Positions 1 through 12,500 of a DNA stretch of 64,000 nucleotides are shown piece by piece. Under the pieces are notes generated by a model. It searched no databases and was not told the DNA's origin. It saw only the letters and a list, made by a program, of their open reading frames with translations. How positions within the stretch are numbered: position 1 is the first letter of the stretch; every line of letters starts with the position of its first letter. The position numbers were made by a program, and so were the translations under genes. The DNA comes from Neolentinus lepideus HHB14362 ss-1 (taxonomy: Eukaryota > Basidiomycota > Agaricomycetes > Gloeophyllales > Gloeophyllaceae): positions 420,263 through 484,262 of the forward strand of contig KV425553.1 in NCBI GenBank assembly GCA_001632425.1, read 5' to 3'.

Positions 1-2960
1 GGGCCCGCTCGCGGTAGACCTTCCACATAATCGCTTCCCAGGAGATAGGCCAACCTTACGAGTTTGTCGCGATCTAGTCCCAGCTCACGAGTCAGATCAG
101 ATAAAAGAAAGCATTCTACAGTTTTCGATTGATTGAACATATTTTTGAAGACCCGCAGGCCCCCGAAAAGAAAGACATCAGAGTCGTCGGTTATAATGCC
201 ATCGACGAGTTCCAGTCGCACAAGTTCAGCACATTGCGCTTCGGCTTCCATGGGCGCTGTTATGTATGGAATGCCAAATAAGCGCAGCATTGTCTGAAAT
301 TTATTTCAAGGTCATTGCATTATCTCGGGGGGAATGTTCTCACCATAATTTGAGCAACCATTTGGTGCGTGATGTCTTCGGAATCACGCATGGCAATTTT
401 CCTCTGCTGATTCAACGCCTTAATTTCCGCGTCGATTTCGTTTCGGATATCACTGAGGTCTCGGCCCTTAACTTGCGAAAGGAACCGGGCGAATTCGCCT
501 TCCTCTGCGGTGGAGTCCATCTCCTGTACTGCATCCCACTCCTCGTCGATAGCCTTGGGCTCGTCTAAATAGGGGGCAGTGTCATCCTCATTTGCAGGTG
601 ATGAACTTCGGGGTCGGGTCGCAAGGGTGATAGGTTCATCACTCGGTGCTTCAGGCACCGGCGATGGGGAACCTTCGCCCTCGTCCATATCATCGACGGA
701 AAGCTCATGACCCGATAGATCATATTGGCTCGGCGCCGTATTTGTCGCGATTTCTTCCACCTCCATTATAGCTCTAATACGCAGAGTTTCATCGACGGGC
801 TGGGGCGCCGATGGTTCTGGGCTACTGAAAGAGTAGTCCTGAGCAACATCCATGGGCACGGCAGACGAGGCATCAGCCGTTGACGCGTTCGTAACGGGTA
901 CAATGACGGCTTCCATCTCATCCTCAGAGTCGCTCGATAGAGCTACCGCAAGATTATTGGGTGATTCAGTTACAGGCAGAGGATCAGGCTGCTTTGGGAC
1001 TTGATCCTCTCCTGCGTAAACATCTGACTCTTTCTCGTCTGCCAGACTCGGCGAGCTTCTCGTGCTCGGGACTCCGCCGCTCGGAAGGAGTAAGCTGGGT
1101 TGGCCAAATAATGAGGAAGACGGTGCAGGCTCTGCACGACTTGCCTGTGCGAGTGATGGCCGAGTCGAGCGAATGGGAACGTTACCTATCGACAAAGCAG
1201 TTTCAAGCCTTGAAGGAGAGGCATATAAGTCGTCTATGTCCCAAGCACTACTAGATGGCTTCTTTGGAGACGAAGGGTCGGACCTTCTAATGACAGAAGG
1301 GGAGGCACCACTTCCGCTGGCAGAACTGGACGATGCAGCCACGCCGTCACTCAATATTAGCCGGCGATGCTCGTCTCGAGAAACCTGGAGGGCACGCTGG
1401 AGCTCCGCATTCTCCGCGTGTTCCAAAGACTCTTGCATCGCGATGGCCAGTTCTGAATCCTTATCCGAGTCACCCTCAGGTCCTTGTTCAGGTTCTTCGG
1501 GCTCAAATGAAGCTTTCTTCTTCGGTTTGACAATCCGCGTCGACATCTTCATGGGCGACTGCCTCTTGGCGATAGCTGACAGGGCCATTCCTCGACGGAA
1601 CTCCCTGAGGTCCGAATCCATCGAAGCGGTTGGAGCACTGAAAGGATTTGAGGAATGGTGACCACAGTATTCTACTTTACTCACATGTCTACTTCCTCCA
1701 TCTCCGTATCACTGTCGCCTTCGCCATCCAATGGCTTTTCATCTTGGTCAATCTGGATAGGCTTATCTTGTGTGCCTTCATCTCGAATGCCTAAGACCCA
1801 TCCTCCATCTTCTCCCTGATTTTTCAAGAGCACATATTCTTTGTTCCTTTCACTAGCAATTCGTACGGGAATGGCAATATGTGCATGACCAATGCTATCA
1901 GTTGTCACCAGAAGCTGTTGCGTCAAGGCATTCCGCTGCTTGAGATTCTTGATCTGTTGTCTAGAAAAATCTAGTGGCGTCCGAGAGTTGCGCAGCATAT
2001 TCTGCAGACGATCATAAGAAGTTTGCCGGGATTTGAGTCGAAGGTCGCCGATAATCTCATACTGGACTTCGGTAGGGAGTTCACGGAACGCCGGTGAAGT
2101 GATATCGAAGTCTTCGGGCCGCATCTCCTCAATAAATGTGCATAGCTCTTCCTCCGTCGCCAAGCGAGGGTCTGGTGCAGTAGAACGGGTCACGCTGGCA
2201 ACAATATCGTCCATATTGAGATCTGGTAATTTGTAAGGGTCATGGTCGTGGAAACGAGACGACTTCTTATTGGAGCTAGGACTGGGATCATTAGATTTGG
2301 GTTTATTGGCTACTTTCACAGGAGTTTGAGGTGCTGAGCCGTCGATATCCTCGAGATAAACTGTATCCCCGTCCATAATCCTGGCTGGAGCTTTGCTTTT
2401 ACTCTTGCCGAAACTTTTGTCATGACCTAGATGAGATTATTCGCGGAAATTTTTCATGGTGCCACTTACTGTTGTGCCTGTTCTACTGCTTTCCTTCGGA
2501 GTTGGGCGGCAAGTAATTTCTCAGCTACACGGGCGTGACTCTCAGCAGCCCCAGCCTTCTTCCTCTTCCGTTCGGACTGACAGTGTTACCACTGTCAATT
2601 TCAAGTATGGCAAAGAACGAGTATATGCTACGTACGAGAGTGTTCCTCTTCATCGCAGGCGCTCCTCCATCGAACACGAATACCGGCTTGATTCCATAGA
2701 ATAATAATTTACAGATTCGCCGCAGAAAGCCCAAGACATGAGCGTTGACCAGGGCACGCCCCTCTTTATCCCGCATCGTCGCCTGGAATTGATAGATCCA
2801 TATACTTGAGTCTATAGCCATTGATTTTCCTTCCATGGTTTCCAGCCTGCACAAGTAGAGAGCGTTCAGTAACACTCCCTCGGCATGGTGTATACACAAG
2901 GCCCTACAAGACTGGGCGACCTACTGGTGTCAGCAGGTCCCACAGCGACTTGACACCCAT
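1..2960 (-). CDS. RAD2: RAD2/XPG structure-specific endonuclease (5' part, runs off left edge)
   Basis: Nucleotide excision repair 3'-incision nuclease, expected in the nucleus. The start at 2960 gives [17 protein letters not shown], the canonical XPG N-terminus, then an intron at 2847-2907 and [35 protein letters not shown] completes the N-domain, and a Lys/Arg/Ala helix follows. A long acidic, Ser-rich spacer occupies about 2376-320, as expected for this family. After an intron near 335-280 the catalytic I-domain resumes with [20 protein letters not shown] and [16 protein letters not shown]; the acidic active-site residues of EAEAQC and DDSD are intact. The last residues, [12 protein letters not shown], enter the helix-hairpin region before the window ends. 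Six or so exons are visible, each bounded by GT-AG. The C-terminus with the PIP box is outside the window. FEN1 and EXO1 lack the long spacer, so this is confidently RAD2. Confidence 0.95.
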
Positions 2961-3304
2961 GGCGAATTACTGTTGCGGTTATGAAAATTATGTGAGTGAC
3001 TAGAGTAGAACCACGATGCAGTAAAATAGCTGCATGAGAGCCCCTATAGACTGGTGGCGGAAGGCAAGAGACGCACTGGTCAAATTCGGGCTAGAATGAC
3101 AATATTATCAAGTACTATCGACTCGGGCCCGACCACGTTCGGCCGGACTGTCTACATCTTCTACCACATCCTTAAGCCATATCACGAAAGCTCTCGATAT
3201 CATGCTGGCTACGAGATCATCGACAAGGCGTCTACTTCGGCAGTCCTATATGTCAAAGTAGTGCATCAATGAAGCAAGTTCTCCTTAAACAGGCTAATTG
3301 ACCC
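2961..3304. other. RAD2 upstream region
   Basis: This holds the RAD2 promoter. A 72-codon open frame at 3054-3272 has no recognisable domain and I treat it as chance. No other feature is visible. Confidence 0.5.
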
Positions 3305-3955
3305 GGGCGATGCTAAGAGCGATCGCTGAACCGCCAAGGTACGGTCGACTACGAAGACGCGACCAACTTCATATATGAACTCCCTGAAAGGACTCGTGAG
3401 TAACGACTTCGAGAACCTGACATGCAGGAGGTCGAGAAAAAGTTCATCAATGCACTGTTGGTGAATGGTAGTCTGGCTGAGAAGGTATTTTTCTGCTCGT
3501 GGTTCTAATGATGGATGACCCGTATTATATTTCTAGTTTCAGTGTCTGAGTAAAGAACATCAGTTGACTGCAACGATAACGGCGCATTTCGGCGAGCTAC
3601 ACGATCGCGCTGCAAAGTTGTCTAATATAGCTCTCGGCGACATTTCCGACACTATTATCGTTCTTTCTGACTGGTACACTTCAGGTGAAAGAGGAGAGGA
3701 TCCCGGGCCTACTGCAGCGGTGCACCTGAAGTCCTAGTGCGTGGTCCACAAGTCGATGTTCTGCATTCCTGTGCCACCGAATCTGACCGGTCAACGACAG
3801 AGACATCTGCCACATCACATTCGTTGGTGTTGGTCACTCGAGCACGATTGTGTCTATAGTTGCTTTCTCAGAAGCTCAGTTCGATGTCAAGGCAACAGTG
3901 TGTGACTGCCAGCTCGGCGGACGCGATTTCGTCTACGCCCTCATGCGCGGCGAAC
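3305..3955 (+). pseudogene. Hsp110 (SSE1/Hsp88-type) chaperone relic
   Basis: Pieces of an Hsp110 nucleotide-binding domain lie in the right order but in different frames. NSLKGLV (3377 on) resembles the family's N-x-LKRLIG segment. QEVEKKFINA follows at about 3424, then an intron-like stretch (GTATTT...TCTAG, 3485-3537). KEHQLTATITAHFGELHDRA, DTIIVLSDWYTS (family: V.PGWYTD) and, after stops, FVGVGHSSTIVSIVAF and CQLGGRDFVYALM complete the series. WYT and LGGRDFxYAL point to Hsp110 rather than Hsp70, whose equivalent segment is PAYFNDSQR. The start, the GIDFGT ATP motif and the whole C-terminal half are missing. Stops (TAG at 3735) and frame changes break it. This is an old, partial copy, and an intact Hsp110 gene must exist elsewhere in the genome. 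Confidence 0.75.
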
Positions 3956-5575
3956 GTTCAAGCTTCACTTGTGCAGCCCATTATGTACTGCGTGCTAGAT
4001 CTAATCGAACTCGCAGTGCCTGAGTCACCAACGTCATTGTACAAGGACATATTCGGTTGAGCTCCGTATCCTGGGCGCGACGACTTGTATGATCATTGTC
4101 CGGGCAAGGTTCAGAAGACTCTTCCGAACAAGGAACTCAACTCAGCTTTGCAGTGAGGATATTTAGTGAGGATGGGCAGTGCGCCGGAGGTGCGACGTTG
4201 GTAGTGAGAAGCTTTTTCTCTTTTTTCTGGTGCGTGGCCTGCATCTTCGAGAGATCACTCTGTTTGTGTGGATACGGAAGCGCTCCCCGGTTCGAGAGAA
4301 TAAGGGAGATGTACCCGAATTCATTGAAAGTCGTGTTGGCGCAAATTCAGAACTCTTCATACGAGAGTACATACCTGCCGTGAGACGCACGCACTGTGGC
4401 CAGAAAAATGAAAAGCTGAGAGACATTCTCAGAAGGACATTGCTGGCCTCAAAATCCATGCTGAAGCACGAGGTTCGTACGCCATCTTTTGTCCGGTCCA
4501 TGCTAAGTAATAACTGCGACGAGCAGGATATGTCTGAGATCGACCGGCTCCTCACGATGCTTGAGAGCTACAATGATACGACGTCCGTATAAAGTCTTTT
4601 TTTAAAGACCACCATATGATTTCGATCATCTCGTCAGCCACGCGTCCCATGCCCTACGAAAGCCTGTGGTACGGGAGATTTCTTCATCTGGTATGTTTTC
4701 TGCACAGCATGCCAATTATAGCAATCTGACGAAGTGACGAACGAACACATCACGCATCGTGAGGCCTGACAAACAGTAGTAAGGTAACGCACCATAACGT
4801 TGTAATTCTGGAGCTGCGCGAAGAGAGAAGTCCAAGTTCCGTGAGCGCAGCACGGTCCTCATACGCTTACGAGCGCAGGGTAGTCCCTAGAATATGGGGT
4901 GAACGAGAAGATGTCAGCAGATGTCAGGGAAAGCGAAGGCGAGGGAGGGCGTGCAGGCAGATACGTTCTCGCACTCGCAGATCTCTCGACACGGCTTGAT
5001 GGAAATCTAGGTCAGTACAGATTCGTACGTGATGTGCTGTACGTATATGATATTACTGGGCACGACTCCGCCAGTGAGTACCAGTGATTCTTAAGTTTAA
5101 CACCTTCATACTCATCAGCAGTCTAAGTACTTCTATGGCGAAATCAATATCTCGTTCACCATCAGCATTGTAATTGATCCAAATATACTGACCCCGTCGT
5201 AGATCCAGGTGTCCGAGCCACTTGATCGATTACTGTCATAGCAGACTGAGCTAAGATAAAGGGAGATGGTAATGTTGCGATTGCTTGACAATCGGATTCC
5301 GGATGTGACGGCGAACGGATTTTGTTCATTCACTAGTGCAGGCGATAAGTGGGCGCTTAGAGCGATTCCACATGCTACGAAGATATTCCCACCTGCAATG
5401 ACGGCTGTCACGGATAGCCTTTCGTTCAAAAGCGTTCAATTTCTCCCACATATGTCTCAGGCAAGAGGTGTTCCACACGCAAGTGCTGGTAACTTGATAA
5501 TAGCGCCGATAGTGATCCGTTTGATATCTGTTAGCTTCATAAAGCTGCGAGAATAGTTCCTAGTACATTGTGCAA
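3956..5575. other. Gene-poor stretch with one coding-like open frame
   Basis: There is no recognised gene. The + frame at 4179-4592 (137 codons) has a polar, helix-like C-terminal half (REYIPAVRRTHCGQ, RDILRRTLLASKSMLKHEV). It has no family match that I can name and could be another decayed gene. Open frames on both strands at 5133-5556 overlap each other and show no domain. The end of the interval is the upstream region of the arrestin-like gene. Confidence 0.4.
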
Positions 5576-7355
5576 ATGGAATCTCCACCTCCCGCCTACA
5601 ATGCCCCGTCGTACGTACTCGTAATTCTGGAGCTGACCGTAGTGCATTCACTAACTGTCCGGATAGTTATCTTGGCTTAGATATAGCCAATAGCTCGATT
5701 CCCTTTGGTTTCGTAAACACCACCGTGCCCCCGCACGGAAATTCGAGGGAAACGCCTAATAGTCTAGAAATTACGCGGACGGGATCTTTAGGAGAAGTTG
5801 CACCACTGAGGCAGCCTCAAGTGCTGACGGATCACAGCTATGGTCTGTACAACATGAATGGGAAGGCATGGGCGACCTTGAAACTAAAGAGTCGCGCTCG
5901 GTCACCAACGTTGCTCCCTGCATACTACGAGGGCGATCCAATCACAGGTAGCTTGGATCTGCACCTGCCACGCTCGGATCCAATAAAAGCTATTTTTCTG
6001 AAGGTAGTCGATAACTTAACATGTGGACGCAAATCATCCTGACCATGCAGATAAGATCACCGGGCGAATTATCAACACGCGTACAACAGGGAACGATGTT
6101 TTTTTTCGACTGGAACATACCATCTGGTCCACATTCATGGGTCACCCAAGGGATACAGGCAATTCAGAGTCTAGCTCGGAAGAATACAACGCAAAACTGA
6201 AGGGATCCTATAGCTGGCCTTTCTCTATCGATGTGCCTCGAGAAGTTCATATCAAGGGGATCGCTTACCCCCTGCCACCTACATTCCAGGATAGGAACGT
6301 GCAGTGCACCGTTCAGTACAATATTATTGTGCATCTAGCACGGGGCCGACTGCGAACAGACAGCAAGTAAGTCCAATCTCCCCGTAAAGTGCGAGGCAGC
6401 TTAGGTTTCTTGCGCTTAGATTTGGTACTGCTATTGGCTTTATTCCGTATAGGCGGCCACCACCACCTTCTGTCCTCCGTCAACTATCGTACCTTCGGGA
6501 CCTTCCCTTAGTCACTCCCGAAGAGGATAACGATGGGTGGACTTCCCTCCACTCCTTGCAAATACCAGGTACAATATTCAAGATACGTCCGGTTCGCGCA
6601 AAGTGTGAGGTGAGTGGAATGCTCTGGGAATACAATGTTAGTGATCTCATCTTGTGATGTGTAAGCTATGGATCGCCAATCCTGTACGTGTCTGCAGTCA
6701 CGATATTGCCCTCTCCCCACTCTGCTAAAAGAGCCCACGAATCCTACAACAGGTGTGTTATACGAGGGGCAGTGTCATACCATGTTTCCTCAACATCAGA
6801 ACCGATGATCACCACATGCTCGACCTTCTCTCATCCCCGAAGGCTCCTAAAGTACGATTGGTGCAGTCGGTGGGATTCCAGGCTAATAATAGCGGAGTAC
6901 GGGATATACGAGTCCCCGCATCACGCATCGTGATCAATGTAACCTCTACATCCGTGGTATCTACTGCAACATGGTGGCCATCCACAAGTCGAGACAATCC
7001 ATCACAAAACGAGCGGAGCTTGCAAGGTGAACTACATCTACCGCCCGACCTTGCGCCGACATGTTCATTTCCCGGATTTGTAGTATCCGTAAGATAAATG
7101 TTTTTGTTTCGATGTTATCAATCCAGGCTGATTAAGAGTGACCAGTATTCGATTGTGATGCACTCTTTCGAAGCAACGGGGTATGCACCAGCATCGCGCG
7201 GTATGGTGTCATTGGCATCTCTCGCTGTGGAGATTGTCACCGCTCATTCTGCCGGACCTCGAGCCAGGCGATATGCACCTCCTTCTTATCGACCAGCTAC
7301 GCCGCCTCGACAATTCCCTCTAGACATCGTTTCAGCTACATCTCGATATTCTTAA
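5576..7355 (+). CDS. Arrestin-like N-terminal domain protein
   Basis: A predicted cytosolic adaptor of the arrestin fold. Fungal arrestins of this class recruit ubiquitin ligases to membrane cargo. ATG at 5576 gives MESPPPAYNAPS, then an intron and YLGLDIANSSIPFGFVNTTV. The arrestin-N signature follows: YEGDPITGSLDL, RLEHTIWSTFMGHPRD, GSYSWPFSIDVPREV, LPPTFQDR, VQYNIIVHLARGRLRTDSK. After introns near 6370-6453 and 6609-6747 come CYTRGSVIPCFLNIR and LDLLSSPKAPKVRLV. The last exon ends YSIVMHSFEATGYAP, PVEIVTAHSAGPRARRYAPPSY and a stop at 7353. The PPPAY and APPSY motifs resemble PY motifs for WW-domain ligases, which is inference. Some joins need non-ideal acceptors (an AAG acceptor near 6057). 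The splice after about 6608 seems to drop a few residues that homologues usually keep, so slight decay is possible. Confidence 0.8.
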
Positions 7356-8156
7356 TTGCCGTCAAAGCACACCCACACCGAAATTGATGGTCTTAAATAA
7401 AAATTTTTAGACCGCTTGAAATTTTTAATTTACTAAAAGAGTATTAGTTAAATATGATGCTGATGGCAGATACTAAGCCTCTGACGGTCCTGTATATATT
7501 AATGTATTAGTATGCTTAGGCATAATTTCTTGTGTCTGATTCACTGCTGTTTCGAAAACATAAGGTGCCGCCAAGCACCTTTAGACAAAATAAGTCTGCA
7601 AAAGCTGCTAGGAGGCCCGACATACCATGAGACTTTGTGATTAATTTTATGATAATGAATAGAACTCAGATGAAAAAAGAATGGTGAAAACGGAGGTCCA
7701 CTGATTTGAACTACATGAGAAATGTCTGCAAGACACTTTTAGTGACAAGATCAGGAGAACGGAAGTGCACAGAGGCCAGATATTATGTACATGAGACCTT
7801 TATGTACGCATGACAAGGGGGAAATCTCATAGTACCGATGCATGTTGGAATTTAGAGATCATATCGAGCTCGCACCGGGAGGGCTACCATAACCAACCAC
7901 GGACAAATTAGTTTCGGACTGTTCGTTCCCCAGTAACTTATTTGTTCTGACTAGTTGCATGAATTTCATTCTGACAAGCCAGAGACCTTGCAAGTCGCAA
8001 GGTAATAAACGATCAAACCTTAGATCATTTCGCATCCTTCATCGTCTAGTAAGGCCGTGATGCTTTTGTGGCTTGTGGCTTGTGGCTATCCGTTCCTGGC
8101 ACGTGGAAATCTGATCCTTCCTCCTATGGTAAGTGGCTCCTTGCCTTCAGAATTCC
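7356..8156. other. AT-rich intergenic region
   Basis: About 800 bp between the arrestin-like gene and COX11. It is A/T-rich with poly-A/T tracts near 7384-7445. No open frame of substance, RNA gene or repeat is visible. The last 150 bp probably carry the COX11 promoter. Confidence 0.5.
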
Positions 8157-9269
8157 ATGTCGCTCCGATTATCCCTTCGACTCAACACATTATGTGTGCG
8201 AGGCTCTACCGGCTTAGTAACACGTCCATCGAACAACTGCTTTCGAACCCTTTGGAATGGACACGTGGTAACGACAGCGTATCTCCAGCGCCAAAAATGT
8301 ATCCCACCAAACTTCTGGAATTTCGGTCGCAGGGGGATGGCGAACGAAACAGAGAGATCTCGTCCAACTAGTAGACTAACTATAACTAGGACAAATCGAA
8401 AACCTATGACCAGAAATGAAGTGTATGCGGCGAGGAACCGAAGTCTGCTAATGTACACATCTGCTGTCGTATGTGCCTTACACTGCTGCGTCTACTGTAA
8501 TTTAACGTTCGAAGATTGTTCTAGCAGTTGGAGTGACTTATGCCGCTGTTCCGCTGTACCGAATGTTCTGCGCTGCTACAGGGTTTGCAGGGACGCCCAT
8601 GGTCGGCCAGGGCAGATTCGAGGCGGAGCGACTTGTTCCGGTTGAGGGTGCTCGTCGAATCAAAGTGCACTTCAATGCGGATACCTCCGACCAACTACCA
8701 TGGAAGTTTACGCCTCAGCAGCAGTATGTCACCGTGCTGCCTGGTGAGACAAGTCTTGCTTTCTACAAGGCGAAGAACAAGTCGGACAAAGACATAATTG
8801 GGATCGCCACATATAATGTTACACCTGATAGAGTGAGTGCTCCACCCTTCGCCAGGTCAACTCATCTGATAGTTAATTCTATGCATCCGGTGTCTCGTCG
8901 GTATCTCCTTAGATCGCACCTTACTTTGCCAAAGTCGAATGCTTCTGCTTTGAGGAGCAGAAGTTACTGGCCGGTGAAGAAGTGGACATGCCGTTGTTGT
9001 TCTTCATCGACAAGGACATCCTTGACGACCCATCATGTTGCAAGATCGATGACGTCGTTTTGTCCTATACCTTCTTTAGGTATGACTATATGATTGTACG
9101 TTTCGACACTGGTCTCATGCTCCTTCCCTTCAGGGCGAGACGGAACACTCAAGGCAATCTCGAGCCTGATGCACCGGAGGAGGTTGTTCAAAATTCACTT
9201 GGATTCGGTGAATACGAGCATGCACCCAAGGCAGAGGACCGTAAAGCAGGAGGATCGTCGTCGCCGTAG
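8157..9269 (+). CDS. COX11: COX11, cytochrome c oxidase copper chaperone
   Basis: Delivers copper to the CuB site of Cox1; anchored in the mitochondrial inner membrane. ATG at 8157 begins MSLRLSLRLNTLCVRG, an Arg/Ser/Leu-rich presequence. RNEVYAARNRSLLMYTSAVV leads into the single membrane helix, which is split by an intron starting near 8470 and resumes as GVTYAAVPLYRMFC. The beta-barrel domain follows with HFNADTSDQLPWKFTPQQ and the copper motif VECFCFEEQKLL (both Cys present). DMPLLFFIDKDILDDP and VVLSYTFF come next. Introns at about 8831-8912 and 9080-9133 are clean GT-AG. The stop is at 9267. An in-frame GTG at 8133 lies upstream, but 8157 is the first in-frame ATG. Length matches the family. 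No broken residue was seen. Confidence 0.93.
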
Positions 9270-9510
9270 ACAGTACTTAGATATTGGAATTATGACTTTC
9301 CGCATCTTGACTGCATCTATTGATTACGGAAAAAACGTATTAACTGCCGCCTTGAGAATGACGTGCATTATTTCTCGGGACTCGTGGGCGCAGGTGCGAT
9401 AGCATCAAAGATCGCGAACTAACAACTCGTGAAGCCATATTCGTGCGCATCCTCTGACTCCCACTCCGCCGTTGCCATCCTACCCTTGCTCCTCGCTGCC
9501 AGCACTTACG

Positions 9511-12500
9511 ATGGCCTCTGTCTCTTCCGCGTCCAAAACCATGGCAAGTACCCAATGGGAAAATCGCAATCGCGGCTTCGTGCCACCATCAGAACTTAGA
9601 CAGTGGAGACAGTCTACCATTCCCCACGAATTTCGTCAGCAGGACAATATGGACCAGGACCAGCCTACGGTGCCCACAACGCCTCCTCCAATGCAGGCCT
9701 CGACATCCACGCCGTCGTCACCGCAGCCAGCCGCGAACAAGCCAACGCACAATCATTCGCGCTCGACTTCGACGTCCTTCTTCTCCTTTCGCAGCAGAAA
9801 CTTCAGCCAGGCGCAACAGGATGCACAACAACCTCAGGCAGCAGCAGCGATACCACAGCCTCCGGCGCCTGGCGGTTCCAGCGTGTCAAATGCACCTCAG
9901 CCGCCTACACAAACCAACGAATTTGGGCAGCAACAACAGCAAACGGATGGCCAACAGGGTCCACCCCAGCAACAGCAACAACAACAACAGCGCCCGGGTA
10001 TGCGCCACCGTACGTCGACCGCGATGTCGCAGCCTGCGCCCCAGCCTCTGCATCCCGAGATACGATCTGTCGTGCAACTCAATCTCGCGCACACGAATAA
10101 GGTGTATCAGTGGGGGAAGCTGGTCCGGCGCATCGAGCGCCAGCCAGATGGACAACGCCCTGCAAAGGACGAGGGATGGACGGAGGTGTGGGCGCAGTTA
10201 AGCGGCACTATCCTTAGCGTTTGGGACATGAAAGAGGTCGAGGAGGCGGGGAGGCAGGGCAGAGAGGTACCGCCTAGTTACATCAATGTTACCGATGCTG
10301 TAAGCAAGCTCGATCGGCGCTTCTCGTTTACTTCCATGTTTACGATGTTCACGTCTATTGCATGCTCTAGTTCGTGCAAGTATTGGGGGCAGTGACTGTC
10401 CCTGCTACACCGACCGCTCCTGCTCAGAAGTATACCAATGTGATCACCCTCAATACAGCCGGATCAAATCTCATCCTGTTCTCCTGTCCCTCGACCCCTG
10501 CGCTGATATCATGGGCGTCCGCGATACGCTTGTCCTCTTGGGAAAAGTCACGTTTAGAAGAGATCTATACTGCCCATCTTATTCGGATCACTCTTAGAGA
10601 GGGTGAGTGTTGAGGCAGATAAGCGTCTTACGTGTCATATAAAATGTTTCTATTTACAGGTATTAATTGTCCTACAACGCTGGTGAAGGGCAGAATGGAG
10701 GGCTGGGTACGAATACGGGTCGCCGGTCAGACCGACTGGAAACGCCTGTGGATGGTCGTCACCGCTGGCACCGGCTCTGGTCGTGCTCCAGATACCCCGT
10801 CAGGCGAGGGGCGCCCCGAGTCGCCCAACGCCCCGCGCAAGAAGCGTATGTCAAGCCTGTTCTCGAGGGAACACAGTCCTCAGCAGGAAGTGCCCATTAT
10901 ATCCTTGCATAACTCGCCCAAGCCAAGAGACAAGAAACGGCCTGCGCTCACGATGCAAGCTGTCAGCCAAGCTTTCGCTGTGTACCCGGAGCGCCCTGAC
11001 TTGATCAGTCGGAGTACGCTCATCAAGCTTGAGGGAACGGTGGGGGAGGAAGAGATGGCGGGGAGTATGAGGAATCGGCAGGCGTGGTTGCTTGTGATGC
11101 CCGAATTGGAAGGCGGGAATGTGCAGGCGGCGGAGATGCTCAAGTGGCTGATAGGTTCGTGTTTCTGCCCTATATACGAGTATCAACTGAGTACAGTCTT
11201 AACCTGCAGCCATACACGATTCATTCGAGCTCTATGGTCGCCCCAATGCTTACATTCAGGACCCTCGAGATCCGTTATCTCTGATGTTCGCCTACCCTGT
11301 TGGCCAACACAAAGACGTGCGTGCCGGCACACGGGATTCGATCAAATAAAAGCTAACCCTTCCATTAGCTGCTCTTTTTAGATCGGGAGCTTGCTGAGAC
11401 GGTAGATCCTCGTGACGACCGCACGGCCGTCGTGAGACAACGGTTCACGCAAATCCTTCACGAGCGTATGCGTACCCTCGGCCCCGAGAATCAAGCGCGG
11501 CCAGTCACGAGCCAGCAAGCGGGAGGAAGCAAGATGCCGGATACTGGACCCAGGTTGCCGCCCTTGCCCGAAATGTCGACTGAAGATAGTGGTGCTCTGC
11601 CTCAATTGCCCCCTCTCAGCTTCGATTCGCCATCATCGCAGAATGCTGGGACTCATGAACGGCGCATTCTGACCCCAATAACGGAGAGGAGTGTACGGGA
11701 AAGTGTTACTCCCACTGATGCGCAGAGTCCTCCGAGTGGTCATGGATCTGGAGGAAGTGTAGGCCGCAGACCGTCGGCGAATTTGGGCGGTGCTCCACCA
11801 GCATCTATCCCGGAGGTACCTCAGGAGCAAGAGTCTATGTCTGGGCAGCCTCTGACCATGAGCCCTGCACAAGTCAATATGGAGCTGGAGGGCAAACGAA
11901 GTGAAGACTCACACAGCGGTGCCCCAGGGTCGAGGCCGGATTCTAAGTTTAGTCACGACTATAGATCGAAACCGGATGATGGTGGACTGGCTGATAATGC
12001 AGTGCGCGCACCCACGTCACCGGCCTCGGGCAGAGTTTCTTTATCCATGTCCTCGAGGCCGACTTCTCCCCCAGTGCCTGCGAAGTCGCCTGTCAAGACC
12101 ACACTGCCTGCCCTACCCTCGCCTTCTACAGATACGACATCTCCTATGCGTGGCGTCCCAACGCGTACGCCGTCACCTCCTCATTCAGTGTTGACTTCGC
12201 CGTACTCGGCAATCCACGAATCACCTATCAGGCGCTTCCCAGACAGCGACTCCATCGAGAGCTTCCAGCGTTCTCGCATTTCACGAGACTATCAGGCGCT
12301 GCCGAGCCCTAACCGCGAACAGCCAGTACCGCCGCCTCCGCCGCTTCCCGCAAAGCCTTCCTCTGTGACGAACCACAACAACGACAATCTCTTGGCTGAC
12401 GCTGGGGCCGCGCTGTTCTACATGCAGCAAATTCAACAAGATGGCGTTCCTACGAAGTCTGCTCAACCCCCAGCGCCCAGCTCTGACGATGATGAGTCTG

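Noticed and set aside
320..1661. Plus-strand frames across the RAD2 spacer
   Set aside because: They are antisense shadows of the long disordered RAD2 exon.
5133..5556. Overlapping open frames on both strands before the arrestin-like gene
   Set aside because: Neither has a domain or consistent exon borders; they shadow each other.
9603..10201. Alternative frames in the Gln-rich exon and long minus frames at 12281-14235
   Set aside because: These are by-products of repetitive, GC-biased codons in the CAF120-type gene; the main frame has the conserved PH block.
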